A DNA stretch of 64,000 bases from Salegentibacter salinarum (GCF_900168115.1 NZ_FUZC01000001.1:434001-498000), one strand, 5' to 3'; positions 17,805 through 26,701 are shown, counted from the first letter of the stretch. Notes: generated from the letters alone by a model not told the origin. Made by a program: numbers and translations.

Positions 17805-18476
17805 ATGGGAAAATTATTCCTGGTCCCCACGCCGATTGGTAATTTAGAAGATATGACTTTTAGGGCGGTAAGAGTGCTAAAAGAAGTAAATACTATTCTT
17901 GCTGAAGATACCCGAAACAGTGGCAAACTGCTAAAACATTTTGAAATTGGCACCAATATGCAAAGTCACCATATGCATAACGAGCATAGAACGGTAGATA
18001 GAATAGTTGAGCGTATTAAAAACGGAGAAAATATAGCCTTAATTAGCGACGCAGGAACACCGGCCATTTCAGATCCCGGATTTTTATTGACACGCGCCTG
18101 CGTTGAAGCAGGAATTGAAGTAGACTGCCTCCCCGGAGCTACAGCTTTTGTTCCTGCGTTAGTAAACAGCGGATTTCCAAATGACAAGTTTATTTTTGAA
18201 GGTTTTCTCCCGGTAAAAAAAGGCCGACAAACCCGTTTGAATATACTTGCTGAAGAAAGCCGAACCATTATTTTTTACGAATCGCCTCATAAATTGCTAA
18301 AAACACTTCAGCATTTTGTGAAATATTTTGGGGAAGATCGTCCGGTATCGGTTTCCCGGGAAATCACTAAACTTCACGAAGAAACTATTCGTGGTACAGC
18401 CGCTGAGGTCCTTGAGCATTATACACAAAAGCCACCTAAGGGTGAAATTGTAATCGTAGTAAAAGGAAAATCTTAA
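17805..18476 (+). CDS. rsmI: 16S rRNA (cytidine1402-2'-O)-methyltransferase
   Basis: Methylates the 2'-O of C1402 in 16S rRNA using SAM. 223 residues of the tetrapyrrole-methylase fold: LVPTPIGNLEDMTFRAVRVLKEV at the start, AEDTRNSGKLLKHF, then SDAGTPAISDPGF and the LPGATAFVPALVNSGFPND segment, all RsmI signatures. It is shorter than the E. coli protein (286) because the C-terminal extension is missing, as usual in this phylum. It shares one base with the downstream UDG-like gene (TAATG), so they are coupled. Confidence 0.95.
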   Translation: MGKLFLVPTPIGNLEDMTFRAVRVLKEVNTILAEDTRNSGKLLKHFEIGTNMQSHHMHNEHRTVDRIVERIKNGENIALISDAGTPAISDPGFLLTRACVEAGIEVDCLPGATAFVPALVNSGFPNDKFIFEGFLPVKKGRQTRLNILAEESRTIIFYESPHKLLKTLQHFVKYFGEDRPVSVSREITKLHEETIRGTAAEVLEHYTQKPPKGEIVIVVKGKS

Positions 18477-19042
18477 TGCAGCAGCTGCTAAAAGAAGCCA
18501 GAAACTGTACGTTTTGTGAAAAGTATTTGCCGCTTGTACCAAAACCTATAGTTAAAGCGACTAAAAATTCTAAAATTGTTTTAATAAGTCAGGCGCCGGG
18601 AAGAATAGTACATCAAACCGGGATTGCCTGGAACGACCAAAGCGGAAAGAAACTTCGGGAATGGTTAGGAGTAGATGAAACTACTTTTTACAATACCAAT
18701 AATTTTGCAATTCTACCAATGGGATTTTGCTATCCCGGAAAAGCCAAAACCGGTGATGCGCCGCCGCGAAAAGAATGTGCGCCCTTGTGGCATAATCCTA
18801 TCCTTTCAGAATTGAAAAATATTCAGCTCAAAATTCTAATTGGAGCTTATGCTGCTAATTATTACCTACCCGGAAATCTAAATCTTACCCAGAAAGTAAG
18901 TAACTATGAAGATTTTCTTCCGGAATATTGGTGTTTACCACATCCTTCGCCGGTTAACCGTTTTTGGAGGAGTAAAAACCCCTGGTTTGAAAAAGATGTA
19001 GTACCAACTTTGCAAAAAAAGATTGCTGAAATTCTGGATTAA
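18476..19042 (+). CDS. Uracil-DNA glycosylase superfamily protein
   Basis: 188-residue protein of the uracil-DNA glycosylase-like fold. The N-terminal LLKEARNCTFCEKYLPL has a Cys pair, SQAPGRIVHQTG corresponds to motif 1 of UDG-like proteins, and HPSPVNRFW near residue 160 to the motif-2 HPSP. The catalytic Asp of true UNG is not obvious. Only two cysteines of the Fe-S cluster of family 4/5 enzymes are near the N-terminus, so it may be a non-cluster subfamily. Start overlaps rsmI by one base. Role in base excision repair is likely but not certain. Confidence 0.75.
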   Translation: MQQLLKEARNCTFCEKYLPLVPKPIVKATKNSKIVLISQAPGRIVHQTGIAWNDQSGKKLREWLGVDETTFYNTNNFAILPMGFCYPGKAKTGDAPPRKECAPLWHNPILSELKNIQLKILIGAYAANYYLPGNLNLTQKVSNYEDFLPEYWCLPHPSPVNRFWRSKNPWFEKDVVPTLQKKIAEILD

Positions 19043-19069
19043 AATTCAATTTTCAAGATAAATTTCAGA

Positions 19070-20704
19070 TTATTCCTGCTTACTTACCAGGTCAATAAAA
19101 TCGAACTTTTTCCCACTAAATAAGCCTTTATCTGAAAGTTTTAGGTCTGGAATTACCAATAGGGCCATAAAAGAAAGTGTCATAAACGGGGCTTTTAAGG
19201 TGCTACCTAAATCTTTCGCCATTTTATCGATTTCCTGATATAATTTTCCGGTTTCCCAACCGTCTTTATCGCTGATAATTCCTGCAATTGGAAGTGGTAA
19301 CACTTTTTCATCATTTTTATCTACACTGCAAATTCCTCCCTTATGTTTTATAATGAGATTTACTGCATTGCAAATTTCTTCGTCTGAAGTTCCCACGGCG
19401 ATTATATTATGAGAATCGTGAGCTACCGAACTTGCTATCGCACCTTTTTTTAAGCCGAAATTTTTTATAAAAGCAACTGCCGGAGGGTTGTTTTCATACC
19501 GATTCACTACCGTAATTTTTAAAACATCGTTTTCAACATCTGAAATGAGATTGCCATCTTTTTCTAAAGCTGGTGATTGAAGCTCGTTGGTAATAAGTTC
19601 GCCATCCATAGCTTCGATAACCTTTACAGTCTTGCCGGTTGCTTTTACTTTAAAGTTTTCCGGATTTTTTAAAGATGTATTAAAGTTATTTGGCTTTTCG
19701 AATGAAGAAGATTGGATATAAGATTCACCGTTTTCAGCGACCAATTTTCCATTTATATAAGTTTGCAGAACTTCAAAATTGGTTAAGTCTTTTATTGCAA
19801 TAAAATCGGCGGGATCGCCTACTTTTAATTGACCGACTTCCAAATTGTAATGCTCCTTGGGATTTATACAAGCGACTTCCAGAACTTTAAAAACATCAAT
19901 TCCTTTAGCAACCGTACGGGCACAAACCTGATTGATATGACCCAAAACCAGATCGTCCGGATGTTTATCGTCAGAGCAAAACATCATATTCTTATAATGC
20001 TCCGGTAGCAAATCTATAAGGGCTTCAAAATTTTTCGCGGCACTGCCTTCACGGATAATCACCTTCATTCCCAAGCCAAGTTTTTCTTCGGCTTCTTCAG
20101 CAGTATAACATTCGTGATCTGTAGAAATGCCGGCTTCAGCATATTTCTTCGCGTCTTCGCCCCGTAAACCGGGGGCGTGGCCATCGGTAGGTTTATTAAA
20201 ATGTTTGGCCCAGGAAATTTTTTTCAGCACTTCTTCATCTTTATAAATGACCCCGGGATAATTCATCATTTCGGCAAGGTATTTTATTTCGGGAAGCGCA
20301 AGCAATTCTTTTATGTCTTCAGCATTAATAACCGCACCCGAAGTTTCAAAACTGGTAGCAGGGACACAGGAAGGCGCACCAAAATTAAATTTCAAGGGAC
20401 TTTTATTTCCGTTTTCAATCATAAATTTCACTCCATCTTTTCCTAAAACATTGGCGATTTCGTGCGGATCTGAAACCGTCGCTACCGTTCCGTGCATTAC
20501 TGCTAACCTTGCGAATTCAGTAGGAACTAGCATAGAGCTTTCTATATGAATATGGGCATCGATAAAGCCTGGAAGCAAAAAGTTTTTTACTCCGTGTTCT
20601 TTTTCTTCAATTTTGGTAATTTTTCCATTTTCGATACTGATTTCCGCAGGAAAGATCTTCCTGTTCTCAATATCCACGAGCTGTCCCTGTATAATTTTAG
20701 TCAT
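19070..20704 (-). CDS. ade: Adenine deaminase
   Basis: Deaminates adenine to hypoxanthine in purine salvage. 544 residues of the amidohydrolase superfamily: metal ligands in [13 protein letters not shown] (about 50-62), [29 protein letters not shown] and [10 protein letters not shown]. The C-terminal region has [17 protein letters not shown], characteristic of Ade rather than dihydroorotase. Length matches the family. It is convergent with the UDG-like gene and divergent from recJ. Confidence 0.95.
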   Translation of the reverse strand: MTKIIQGQLVDIENRKIFPAEISIENGKITKIEEKEHGVKNFLLPGFIDAHIHIESSMLVPTEFARLAVMHGTVATVSDPHEIANVLGKDGVKFMIENGNKSPLKFNFGAPSCVPATSFETSGAVINAEDIKELLALPEIKYLAEMMNYPGVIYKDEEVLKKISWAKHFNKPTDGHAPGLRGEDAKKYAEAGISTDHECYTAEEAEEKLGLGMKVIIREGSAAKNFEALIDLLPEHYKNMMFCSDDKHPDDLVLGHINQVCARTVAKGIDVFKVLEVACINPKEHYNLEVGQLKVGDPADFIAIKDLTNFEVLQTYINGKLVAENGESYIQSSSFEKPNNFNTSLKNPENFKVKATGKTVKVIEAMDGELITNELQSPALEKDGNLISDVENDVLKITVVNRYENNPPAVAFIKNFGLKKGAIASSVAHDSHNIIAVGTSDEEICNAVNLIIKHKGGICSVDKNDEKVLPLPIAGIISDKDGWETGKLYQEIDKMAKDLGSTLKAPFMTLSFMALLVIPDLKLSDKGLFSGKKFDFIDLVSKQE

Positions 20705-20817
20705 CCTGGTTTATCTATAAATCTTAAAATGTGAAATTAGGTAATATAATTAAACGAAGAAATTTTTCGGAAGTTGGTTTTAGTGAATCCCTCTTATTGG
20801 GATTGAATTACAATGCG

Positions 20818-20825
20818 TATTTTTG
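20818..20825 (+). promoter_or_regulatory. Bacteroidota -7 element for recJ
   Basis: TATTTTTG, matching TAnnTTTG, lies 13 bases before the recJ ATG; TTGGG about 20 bases further up may serve as -33. This predicts a very short leader. Confidence 0.5.
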
Positions 20826-20838
20826 AAAAAAACTTACG

Positions 20839-22533
20839 ATGCGCTGGACTTTAAAACCAAAACCCAATTCTTTAGTTGTAAATAAACTTGCCGGAGAATT
20901 AGGGGTTTCGCCAGCTATTGCCAAGCTTTTAGTCCAGCGTGGAATCGATACTTTTGAAGCTGCAAAAAAGTTTTTCAGGCCCAGCCTGGAAGATCTTCAC
21001 GATCCGTTTTTAATGAAAGATATGGATGTTGCTGTAAACCGAATTCAGCAGGCAATCGCTTCTGAAGAAAATATTATGGTTTACGGCGATTATGATGTAG
21101 ACGGTGCCACGAGTGTGGCGCTAATGTCTTCCTACCTAAAAACCCTTACGCCAAATGTGGCGACTTATATTCCCGATAGATATGCTGAAGGTTACGGGGT
21201 TTCGTTCCAGGGAATTGATTTTGCTTCAGATAATGAGATTTCCTTAATTATTGCTTTGGATTGTGGAATTAAAGCGATTGACAAAGTGGGCTACGCTGCA
21301 AAAAAAGGAATTGATTTTATTATTTGCGATCACCACTGGCCCGGCGAAGCGATTCCTGAAGCCGTTGCGGTTCTGGATCCTAAACGTGAAGATTGCGAAT
21401 ATCCTTATAAAGAATTGTGCGGTTGTGGGGTTGGGTTTAAACTGATCCAGGCGTTAAACTTTAAAAGAGGTGGAACTCCTGAAGTTTTACTGCCCTATCT
21501 GGATCTGGTGGCGACTGCCATTGGCGCCGATATTGTGCCGATTACCGGGGAGAACAGGATTCTTGCTTATCACGGACTAAACGTGATGAATGTCGCACCA
21601 AGAACAGGTTTTAAGGCGATCTTAGCTCAGGTAAAAAAAGAAAAACTTACCATGAGCGATGTGGTTTTTATAATCGCACCAAGAATTAATGCAGCGGGTA
21701 GGATGAAACACGGTTTGCATGCTGTGAATTTACTTACGGAAGAAGACGAAGCTACCGCTTTGGAATTTGCAGCGGAAATCGAAAATTTTAATTCCGAAAG
21801 GAAAACTACCGATAAAGAAATTACAGTAGAAGCACTCGCTCAAATTGAAGATTTAAAGGAGCAGGGAAGAAATACTACCGTTGTTTATCAGGATAATTGG
21901 CACAAAGGCGTGATTGGCATTGTGGCGTCCAGATTAACTGAAACCTATTATCGTCCCACCCTGGTTTTTACAAAAAGCGGCGAGAAATTGGCGGCCTCAG
22001 CGCGCTCGGTAAAAGGTTTTGATGTGTATAATGCTTTGGAAGCTTGCAAGGAACATATTGAGCAGTTTGGCGGACATAAATATGCAGCCGGATTAACTTT
22101 AGAAGCTTCAGAATATGAAAATTTCAAAGCCAGGTTTGAATCGGTGGTTTCTGAAACTATAGATAAACGCCTGCTTATCCCAGAAATCTCAGTTGATGCT
22201 GAAATAGACCTCGATGAAATTACTCCAAAATTTTTCCGGATTTTAAAACAATTTGCTCCTTTTGGGCCGGGGAATATGACTCCGGTTTTTATGACTCAAA
22301 ACCTTACCGATACCGGTTTTGGGAAATGCGTGGGTGCCGATGAAGCCCACCTAAAATGCCAGGTAAAACAGCAAGGAAAACTGGGGGTTTTTGATATGAT
22401 TGGCTTTGGACTTGGAGAGAAATTTGAAACTATATCCCTTAAGAAGACTTTTAAAGCCGTTTATTCATTAGATGAAAATGAATGGAATGGGAATGTTTCT
22501 ATTCAGTTAAGATTAAGGGATATGAGTGAATAA
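20839..22533 (+). CDS. recJ: Single-stranded-DNA 5'-3' exonuclease RecJ
   Basis: Degrades single-stranded DNA from the 5' end in recombination and mismatch repair. The 564-residue protein carries DHH-family motifs: YGDYDVDGATSVALM (about 80-94), the DCGIKA segment, CDHHWPGE (DHH motif III), and the DHHA1 motif GGHKYAAG (about 410-417), followed by the C-terminal OB fold (APFGPGNMTPVF). All metal-binding residues are visible. It is alone in its transcript, divergent from ade. Confidence 0.96.
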   Translation: MRWTLKPKPNSLVVNKLAGELGVSPAIAKLLVQRGIDTFEAAKKFFRPSLEDLHDPFLMKDMDVAVNRIQQAIASEENIMVYGDYDVDGATSVALMSSYLKTLTPNVATYIPDRYAEGYGVSFQGIDFASDNEISLIIALDCGIKAIDKVGYAAKKGIDFIICDHHWPGEAIPEAVAVLDPKREDCEYPYKELCGCGVGFKLIQALNFKRGGTPEVLLPYLDLVATAIGADIVPITGENRILAYHGLNVMNVAPRTGFKAILAQVKKEKLTMSDVVFIIAPRINAAGRMKHGLHAVNLLTEEDEATALEFAAEIENFNSERKTTDKEITVEALAQIEDLKEQGRNTTVVYQDNWHKGVIGIVASRLTETYYRPTLVFTKSGEKLAASARSVKGFDVYNALEACKEHIEQFGGHKYAAGLTLEASEYENFKARFESVVSETIDKRLLIPEISVDAEIDLDEITPKFFRILKQFAPFGPGNMTPVFMTQNLTDTGFGKCVGADEAHLKCQVKQQGKLGVFDMIGFGLGEKFETISLKKTFKAVYSLDENEWNGNVSIQLRLRDMSE

Positions 22534-22575
22534 TTCCCTACTGCTACAAAATGAACCAATGTTAACTTATAATAA

Positions 22576-22595
22576 AAGTACTTAAATAGGTACTT
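22576..22595 (+). promoter_or_regulatory. Putative operator of the yefM-yoeB operon
   Basis: Inverted repeat AAGTAC / GTACTT with an 8-nt spacer lies 5 bases upstream of the -7 element. The GTAC core matches what is known of YefM operators, which centre on TGTACA. Binding by the encoded YefM is inference. Confidence 0.5.
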
Positions 22596-22600
22596 ATGTT

Positions 22601-22608
22601 TATTTTTG
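22601..22608 (+). promoter_or_regulatory. Bacteroidota -7 element for yefM-yoeB
   Basis: TATTTTTG matches TAnnTTTG and ends only 4 bases before the yefM ATG, so the mRNA is predicted to be leaderless or nearly so. Confidence 0.55.
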
Positions 22609-22612
22609 TAGA

Positions 22613-22861
22613 ATGGAAACAGTAAATTATAGTAATTTTCGTTCAAACCTAAAGTATTGGTTTGATAAGGTAATTAATGATGTAAGTGATGTCATTATTA
22701 AGCGAAAAGGAGGGAAGGATCTTGTTTTGATTTCCCTAGATGAATACAATTCACTTAAAGAAACAACTTATTTGTTAAGTGGAAATAACAGGGATATTTT
22801 ATTAAAATCTATCCAGGAATTGGAAAGCGGATCTGTTGTACAGAAAGATATTATTGAATAA
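22613..22861 (+). CDS. yefM: Antitoxin, Phd/YefM family
   Basis: 82-residue antitoxin and autorepressor. The N-terminal half (METVNYSNFRSNLKYWFDKVIND then VIIKRKGGKDLVLISLDEYNSLKET) is the Phd/YefM DNA-binding dimer domain; the C-terminal part (LLKSIQELESG) is the flexible segment that wraps the toxin. Its stop overlaps the yoeB start by one base, the normal coupling that makes antitoxin first. The operator-like palindrome just upstream supports autoregulation. Confidence 0.93.
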   Translation: METVNYSNFRSNLKYWFDKVINDVSDVIIKRKGGKDLVLISLDEYNSLKETTYLLSGNNRDILLKSIQELESGSVVQKDIIE

Positions 22862-23121
22862 TGAGACTGGTTTGGTCCTTAACTTCGTGGGAAGACTATT
22901 TATATTGGCAAAAAGTAGATAAAAAGGTGCTTAAACGAATTAATACGCTGATAAAAAGTTGTCTTATAACTCCGCAAGAAGGAATTGGTAAACTGGAAGC
23001 CTTAAAGGGAGATTTGCAGGGCTATTGGTCAAGACGTATTACTTCTGAGCATCGCCTGGTGTACAAATTTGAAAAGGATCAATTAATGATAGCAGCTTGT
23101 CGATATCACTACCGAAAATAG
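22861..23121 (+). CDS. yoeB: mRNA interferase toxin, Txe/YoeB family
   Basis: 86-residue RelE-fold ribonuclease that cleaves mRNA in the ribosomal A site. The catalytic residues known from E. coli YoeB are all kept at the same numbers: Glu46 (GKLE), Arg65 (SEHR) and His83/Tyr84 (RYHY). The typical LIKSCLITPQEGIGKLEALKGDLQGYWSRRI core is complete, so the toxin should be active. The 3' end meets convergent lpxH with 1 base between the stops. Confidence 0.95.
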   Translation: MRLVWSLTSWEDYLYWQKVDKKVLKRINTLIKSCLITPQEGIGKLEALKGDLQGYWSRRITSEHRLVYKFEKDQLMIAACRYHYRK

Positions 23122-23122
23122 C

Positions 23123-23881
23123 CTATTTTTCAATTTTCTTCAATACAATCTTTTCCCCGTCAAAAACCGCATACGTATAAAAATTGAGCCAGTCACCGGT
23201 ATTGATGTAAGTCGATTTACCGTTGAGATCTATTTCCAGGGGTAAATGCCGATGGCCAAATAGAAAATAATCGTAGTGTTTTTCCTCTAATTTTCGGCGG
23301 CAATATTGAATAAGCCACTCTTTTTCCTCGCCTAAGAATTCCTGTTCTTGATCCCCCGAAATCGCTTTGTTTTTTACTGAAAAATATTGCGCTAACGGAA
23401 TTCCCAAATCCGGGTGTAACCAGCGATAAAGCCATTTTGATAACGGATTGGTAAATACTTTTTTCATCCGTTTATAGCCGTGATCTCCAGGTCCCAGGCC
23501 GTCGCCGTGGCCTACAAGAAAAGTTTTATTATTGAATTCAAACTCCTTTGGTTGATGATAAACCGGAATATTCAGTTCTTCTTTAAAATAATCACGCATC
23601 CACAAATCGTGGTTTCCAACGAAAAAATAAACAGGAGTACCGTTATCCTTTATTTCGGCCAATTTTCCTAAAACCCGCACAAAACCTTTAGGTATAGCGT
23701 GTTTATATTCAAACCAAAAATCGAATAAATCTCCAAGTAGAAAAATAGCAGCGGCATCCTCCTTAATTTCATCCAGCCACTTTACAAAACGAACTTCCCG
23801 GGGACGACTTTCTTCCCGAGTAGGAGCGCCCAAGTGGTTATCGCTGGAAAAATAGACTTTTTTGCCTTCTGGGATTGTCAT
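23123..23881 (-). CDS. lpxH: UDP-2,3-diacylglucosamine diphosphatase
   Basis: Metallophosphoesterase that splits UDP-2,3-diacylglucosamine to lipid X in lipid A synthesis, at the inner face of the inner membrane. The 252 residues hold the metallo-phosphoesterase motifs in order: SSDNHLG, GDLFDFWFEY, GNHDLWM, GHGDGLG and FGHRHLP. Length fits LpxH-type enzymes. The gene is alone between convergent yoeB and queD upstream on the same strand, separated by a terminator. Confidence 0.9.
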   Translation of the reverse strand: MTIPEGKKVYFSSDNHLGAPTREESRPREVRFVKWLDEIKEDAAAIFLLGDLFDFWFEYKHAIPKGFVRVLGKLAEIKDNGTPVYFFVGNHDLWMRDYFKEELNIPVYHQPKEFEFNNKTFLVGHGDGLGPGDHGYKRMKKVFTNPLSKWLYRWLHPDLGIPLAQYFSVKNKAISGDQEQEFLGEEKEWLIQYCRRKLEEKHYDYFLFGHRHLPLEIDLNGKSTYINTGDWLNFYTYAVFDGEKIVLKKIEK

Positions 23882-23924
23882 AGATTATTTATTCTAAGCA
23901 GTAAATATAAATATTTAATAAAAG

Positions 23925-23953
23925 CCCTCACTGGTTTTGAAAACCTGTGAGGG
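23925..23953 (-). terminator. Terminator after queD
   Basis: Stem CCCTCAC then GGTTTT pairing with AAAACC then GTGAGGG, one T-T mismatch, minimal loop; minus strand continues CTTTTATT. It lies between queD and lpxH. Confidence 0.85.
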
Positions 23954-24058
23954 TTGTGCTCTTTAACCCTTTCGTCTTAATCTTCGGCCGAAAATTAATT
24001 CACCTTCCCTTTAAATAGGAAGTAGCTTTTGGTTTACTCCCACTTTGGGCTTGAGGGC

Positions 24059-24508
24059 TTATTGATCGCTAGCATACCACTCGGCAAAGCTGGATTCGGT
24101 TTCCTGAAGTTTTAAGGAATGAAGTTTTATGTGATCTGGAAGATGTTTCTGAATTTTTTTAGCAAAATCAACCACCATATTCTCACTGGTAGGTTGATAA
24201 CCCACCAAAATTACGTGATGACCGCGATTTTTTAATTCTTCGGCAAGTTCTACGTGCGGGGTATTTTTATTAAAAACCGTTGCATGGTCAAACTGGTCTA
24301 CAATTTCAGCTTTTACAATCTTTTTCAGGTCTCCAAAATCTATGACCATTCCAAACTTTACGTTATCTTTATCGGTAATTGGTTCGCCAATTACACAAAC
24401 ACTCAGTTTATAGCTGTGGCCGTGTACATTTCGACATTTTCCGTCGTAGCCGTAGAGGGCGTGGCCGGTTTCAAAAGAAAACTTCTTGGTAATCCTAATC
24501 TTGCTCAT
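24059..24508 (-). CDS. queD: 6-carboxytetrahydropterin synthase
   Basis: Converts dihydroneopterin triphosphate to 6-carboxy-tetrahydropterin in queuosine/7-deazaguanine synthesis. 149 residues of the PTPS fold, with zinc ligands in the FETGHALYG and CRNVHGHSYKL (catalytic Cys near residue 26) segments, plus DFGDLKKIV and the DHATVFN and PTSENMV blocks. Length is slightly above the E. coli protein. No other queuosine genes are adjacent. A pyruvoyl-tetrahydropterin synthase activity cannot be excluded from sequence. Confidence 0.92.
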   Translation of the reverse strand: MSKIRITKKFSFETGHALYGYDGKCRNVHGHSYKLSVCVIGEPITDKDNVKFGMVIDFGDLKKIVKAEIVDQFDHATVFNKNTPHVELAEELKNRGHHVILVGYQPTSENMVVDFAKKIQKHLPDHIKLHSLKLQETESSFAEWYASDQ

Positions 24509-24581
24509 CGCAGGTTATTTTTTGCAAAGTTAAGGGTTTTTTAGCGTTATAATTTTTGCCAACATAATTAACTTTCTGAAG

Positions 24582-24589
24582 TATATTTG
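24582..24589 (+). promoter_or_regulatory. Bacteroidota -7 element for the 2OG oxygenase
   Basis: TATATTTG fits TAnnTTTG, 20 bases before the ATG at 24610. TTTTTG 24 bases further up is a loose -33. Confidence 0.5.
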
Positions 24590-24609
24590 CAGACTTTTTT
24601 ATTTTTAAA

Positions 24610-25266
24610 ATGGAATCACAAAATAGCACCGAACTTTTCGAACAACTGGATTTTAAAGAGAATCCTTTTTATGAAAATATTATTACTGATCTGGTAGAAA
24701 ATCAGTACAGTATTGTAGACGATTTTTTTGATGCTGAAGAAGTTGAAATGCTTCGAAATTCTTTAAAATCGAAATTTGAAGAAGAACAATTTAAAAAAGC
24801 GGCAATAGGTAATAAAACAAATGAAATTGTTGCGAAATCTATTCGGGGGGATTTTATTTTATGGCTTAACGAAGCTGAAGCCGGAAAAGCCGAAAACCTG
24901 TTTTTCAGTAAAATTCATTCACTCGTAGAATATCTGAATAAAACCTGTTTCCTCGGAATTTTAACCAAAGAATTTCACTATGCACTTTATCCTGAAGGTA
25001 CTTTTTATCAAAGGCATTTAGATACATTTCAGAACGATGGAAGGAGAAAACTTTCTATGGTTTGTTATTTAAACGAAGAGGACTGGAAGCCCGAAAATGG
25101 CGGTGAATTGGTAATTTATTCTGAAGAAAACGGGGCAGAGGTTTCCAAAGCTATTTATCCCCTGCCCGGCCGTGTAGTGATTTTTGAAAGCCAGGTTTTG
25201 GAGCACGAAGTAAAACCGGTAAAAACTGCCAGGTTAAGTATTACAGGTTGGTTAAAAACCAGATAA
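24610..25266 (+). CDS. 2OG-Fe(II) oxygenase (prolyl-4-hydroxylase-like)
   Basis: 218-residue iron-dependent dioxygenase using 2-oxoglutarate. Iron ligands are seen as His and Asp in QRHLDTFQ (about 138-140) and the distal His in EHEVKP; the 2OG-binding Arg is in ARLSITGW. The KLSMVCYLNEEDW and GGELVIYSE strands are typical of the P4H/SM-20 family. It has no signal peptide, so a cytoplasmic protein substrate, perhaps ribosomal or translation-related as for SM-20-like enzymes, is possible. It is alone with its own promoter-like element. Confidence 0.87.
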   Translation: MESQNSTELFEQLDFKENPFYENIITDLVENQYSIVDDFFDAEEVEMLRNSLKSKFEEEQFKKAAIGNKTNEIVAKSIRGDFILWLNEAEAGKAENLFFSKIHSLVEYLNKTCFLGILTKEFHYALYPEGTFYQRHLDTFQNDGRRKLSMVCYLNEEDWKPENGGELVIYSEENGAEVSKAIYPLPGRVVIFESQVLEHEVKPVKTARLSITGWLKTR

Positions 25267-25342
25267 TTACTGGATATTCGAAATTTAAATTAATAAAGTA
25301 AAGTTTTCTATCTAATACCTCGTGGACTTGTCCCGAGATATT

Positions 25343-25453
25343 TTATTTGTTGAATTTTTTATAAAGCACCACTACAATTAAAACCAAGGCTAAAATAAGC
25401 CAGAATCCCATTCCGCTAAGGAAGCTTAAGAATTCCCAAGTGTCTTCTCCCAT
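25343..25453 (-). CDS. Tiny single-helix membrane protein (36 aa)
   Basis: Begins MGEDTWEFLSFLSG, then a 16-residue hydrophobic helix (FWLILALVLIVVVLY) and ends KKFNK. Negative N-terminus and positive C-terminus suggest the C-terminus faces the cytoplasm. Its ATG shares one base with the stop of the upstream 62-aa gene (TAATG on the minus strand), which strongly supports both being translated. No family is recognised. Confidence 0.6.
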   Translation of the reverse strand: MGEDTWEFLSFLSGMGFWLILALVLIVVVLYKKFNK

Positions 25454-25641
25454 TAATTCATTCGGTTTTTCTCCTGTCTTCTTCTCCAGTTGTAACGCGC
25501 ATAAAAGAAAATAGCAAGAATTATTAGAATACCCACCAGGTAAAGCCAGTTATCGGCTATAAATTCCCAAATGGTAAAACCCCATTCCTCTTCCCGGGTG
25601 GCATCGCGGTCTTTTGGTAAATGTTGCTGTGGTAAGCTCAT
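25453..25641 (-). CDS. Small single-helix membrane protein (62 aa)
   Basis: Polar N-terminal half (MSLPQQHLPKDRDATREEEW) followed by FTIWEFIADNWLYLVGILIILAIFFYARY (helix about 31-49) and a basic tail YNWRRRQEKNRMN. The topology resembles that of the 36-aa and 59-aa neighbours: short acidic or aromatic lead, one helix, basic tail. It overlaps the 36-aa gene by one base. It could be a membrane-complex subunit; function unknown. Confidence 0.65.
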   Translation of the reverse strand: MSLPQQHLPKDRDATREEEWGFTIWEFIADNWLYLVGILIILAIFFYARYNWRRRQEKNRMN

Positions 25642-25749
25642 AAATTAGTTTCTAAGGTTAAAATTAAGCTTTTTAAAATAAGAAATCTGTTATAGGGATG
25701 CTAATTTCCCCAATTGAAACCACTGTAAGTTTTAAGGTGAAAACCCAAA

Positions 25750-25929
25750 CTAATTTTTAATCTGGCGTTTATTGTTTTTAATTATTTTGTAAAGAAAAAA
25801 CACAAAAAGACCAGCAATTATTAAAAGACCAAGCAGTATAAAAAGAAGGTTGTCACCAATAAAATAACCTATAGAATATCCAAGACTATGTGCCTTGTCA
25901 CCAGTCTGGTCAAAGTAAAGTAGAAGCAT
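25750..25929 (-). CDS. Small single-helix membrane protein (59 aa)
   Basis: Starts MLLLYFDQTGDKAHSLGYSI, has a hydrophobic helix (about 28-47, LLFILLGLLIIAGLFVFFLY) and a basic tail KIIKNNKRQIKN. It lies 4 bases after the stop of the enoyl-CoA hydratase gene on the same strand, so it is probably the end of that transcript. The residues around GYFIGDNLLF recall the ADNWLYL of the 62-aa protein, suggesting related families. No known name. Confidence 0.6.
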   Translation of the reverse strand: MLLLYFDQTGDKAHSLGYSIGYFIGDNLLFILLGLLIIAGLFVFFLYKIIKNNKRQIKN

Positions 25930-25933
25930 ATCT

Positions 25934-26701
25934 TTATTTTTTATATTTGTTTAAAGCGTTTTTCGTAAAATCTGAAAGCACCAATTCTCCCGAAATAGCT
26001 GCTCGTTCAGCCAGTAATTCGTCCCAGTGAGAAGTATTTTTCCAAAGCATCTGCTTCATTTCGTAGAGCGCTTCGGGATTATAAGAAGCCAGTTTTCCAG
26101 TAAAAATATCTATTTCTTTATCCAGATCTTTTAAACTTTCAAAAACACGAGCGTAAAGTCCTTTATCTTTAGCCCAATATGCGTTTTTCCATTCGTGGGC
26201 GGCCAGGCTTAATTCGCCAAGTGCACCAACGCCAATTTTGCGTTCTACGGCCGGGGCAATTACAAACGGACCAATGCCAATGCTAATTTCTGAAAGTTTC
26301 ACCGCTGCGGCATCAGTAGCCATGGCATAATCGCAGGCGGCAACCAGTCCAACACCACCTCCAACGGTTTTTCCCTGAACACGGCCAACAATGAGTTTTT
26401 TACACCTCCGCATTGCGTTTAAAACCTTTGCAAATCCTGAGAAAAATAATTTTCCCGCCTGCATAGTTTCAATCGCCACCAGCTCGTCAAAGGAAGCTCC
26501 CGCACAAAAGGCTTTTTCCCCTTCAGATTTTAATAAAACAACTTTAACGCTCTCGTCTTCAGATAATTTTTGAAACTCTTTTTCAAGCCGATCTAATAAT
26601 TCTGAAGGAAAAGAATTACTGGCGGGATGGCCAAATTCCAGGTGGGCGATTCCATTTTGGATATTGGTATATAAACTTCCGTTTTCTCGTGTGGTAGACA
26701 T
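25934..26701 (-). CDS. Enoyl-CoA hydratase/isomerase family protein
   Basis: 255-residue crotonase-fold enzyme acting on an acyl-CoA. Oxyanion-hole segments are AFCAGASFDEL (about 65-75) and KTVGGGVGLVAACDYAMA (about 110-127); a Glu lies in KLSEISIGIGPF where the catalytic glutamate is expected. In Flavobacteriaceae such genes are often linked with phenylacetate or branched-chain acid breakdown, but nothing nearby confirms this. Upstream MATE gene is co-directional with 137 bases between. Exact substrate unknown. Confidence 0.85.
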   Translation of the reverse strand: MSTTRENGSLYTNIQNGIAHLEFGHPASNSFPSELLDRLEKEFQKLSEDESVKVVLLKSEGEKAFCAGASFDELVAIETMQAGKLFFSGFAKVLNAMRRCKKLIVGRVQGKTVGGGVGLVAACDYAMATDAAAVKLSEISIGIGPFVIAPAVERKIGVGALGELSLAAHEWKNAYWAKDKGLYARVFESLKDLDKEIDIFTGKLASYNPEALYEMKQMLWKNTSHWDELLAERAAISGELVLSDFTKNALNKYKK

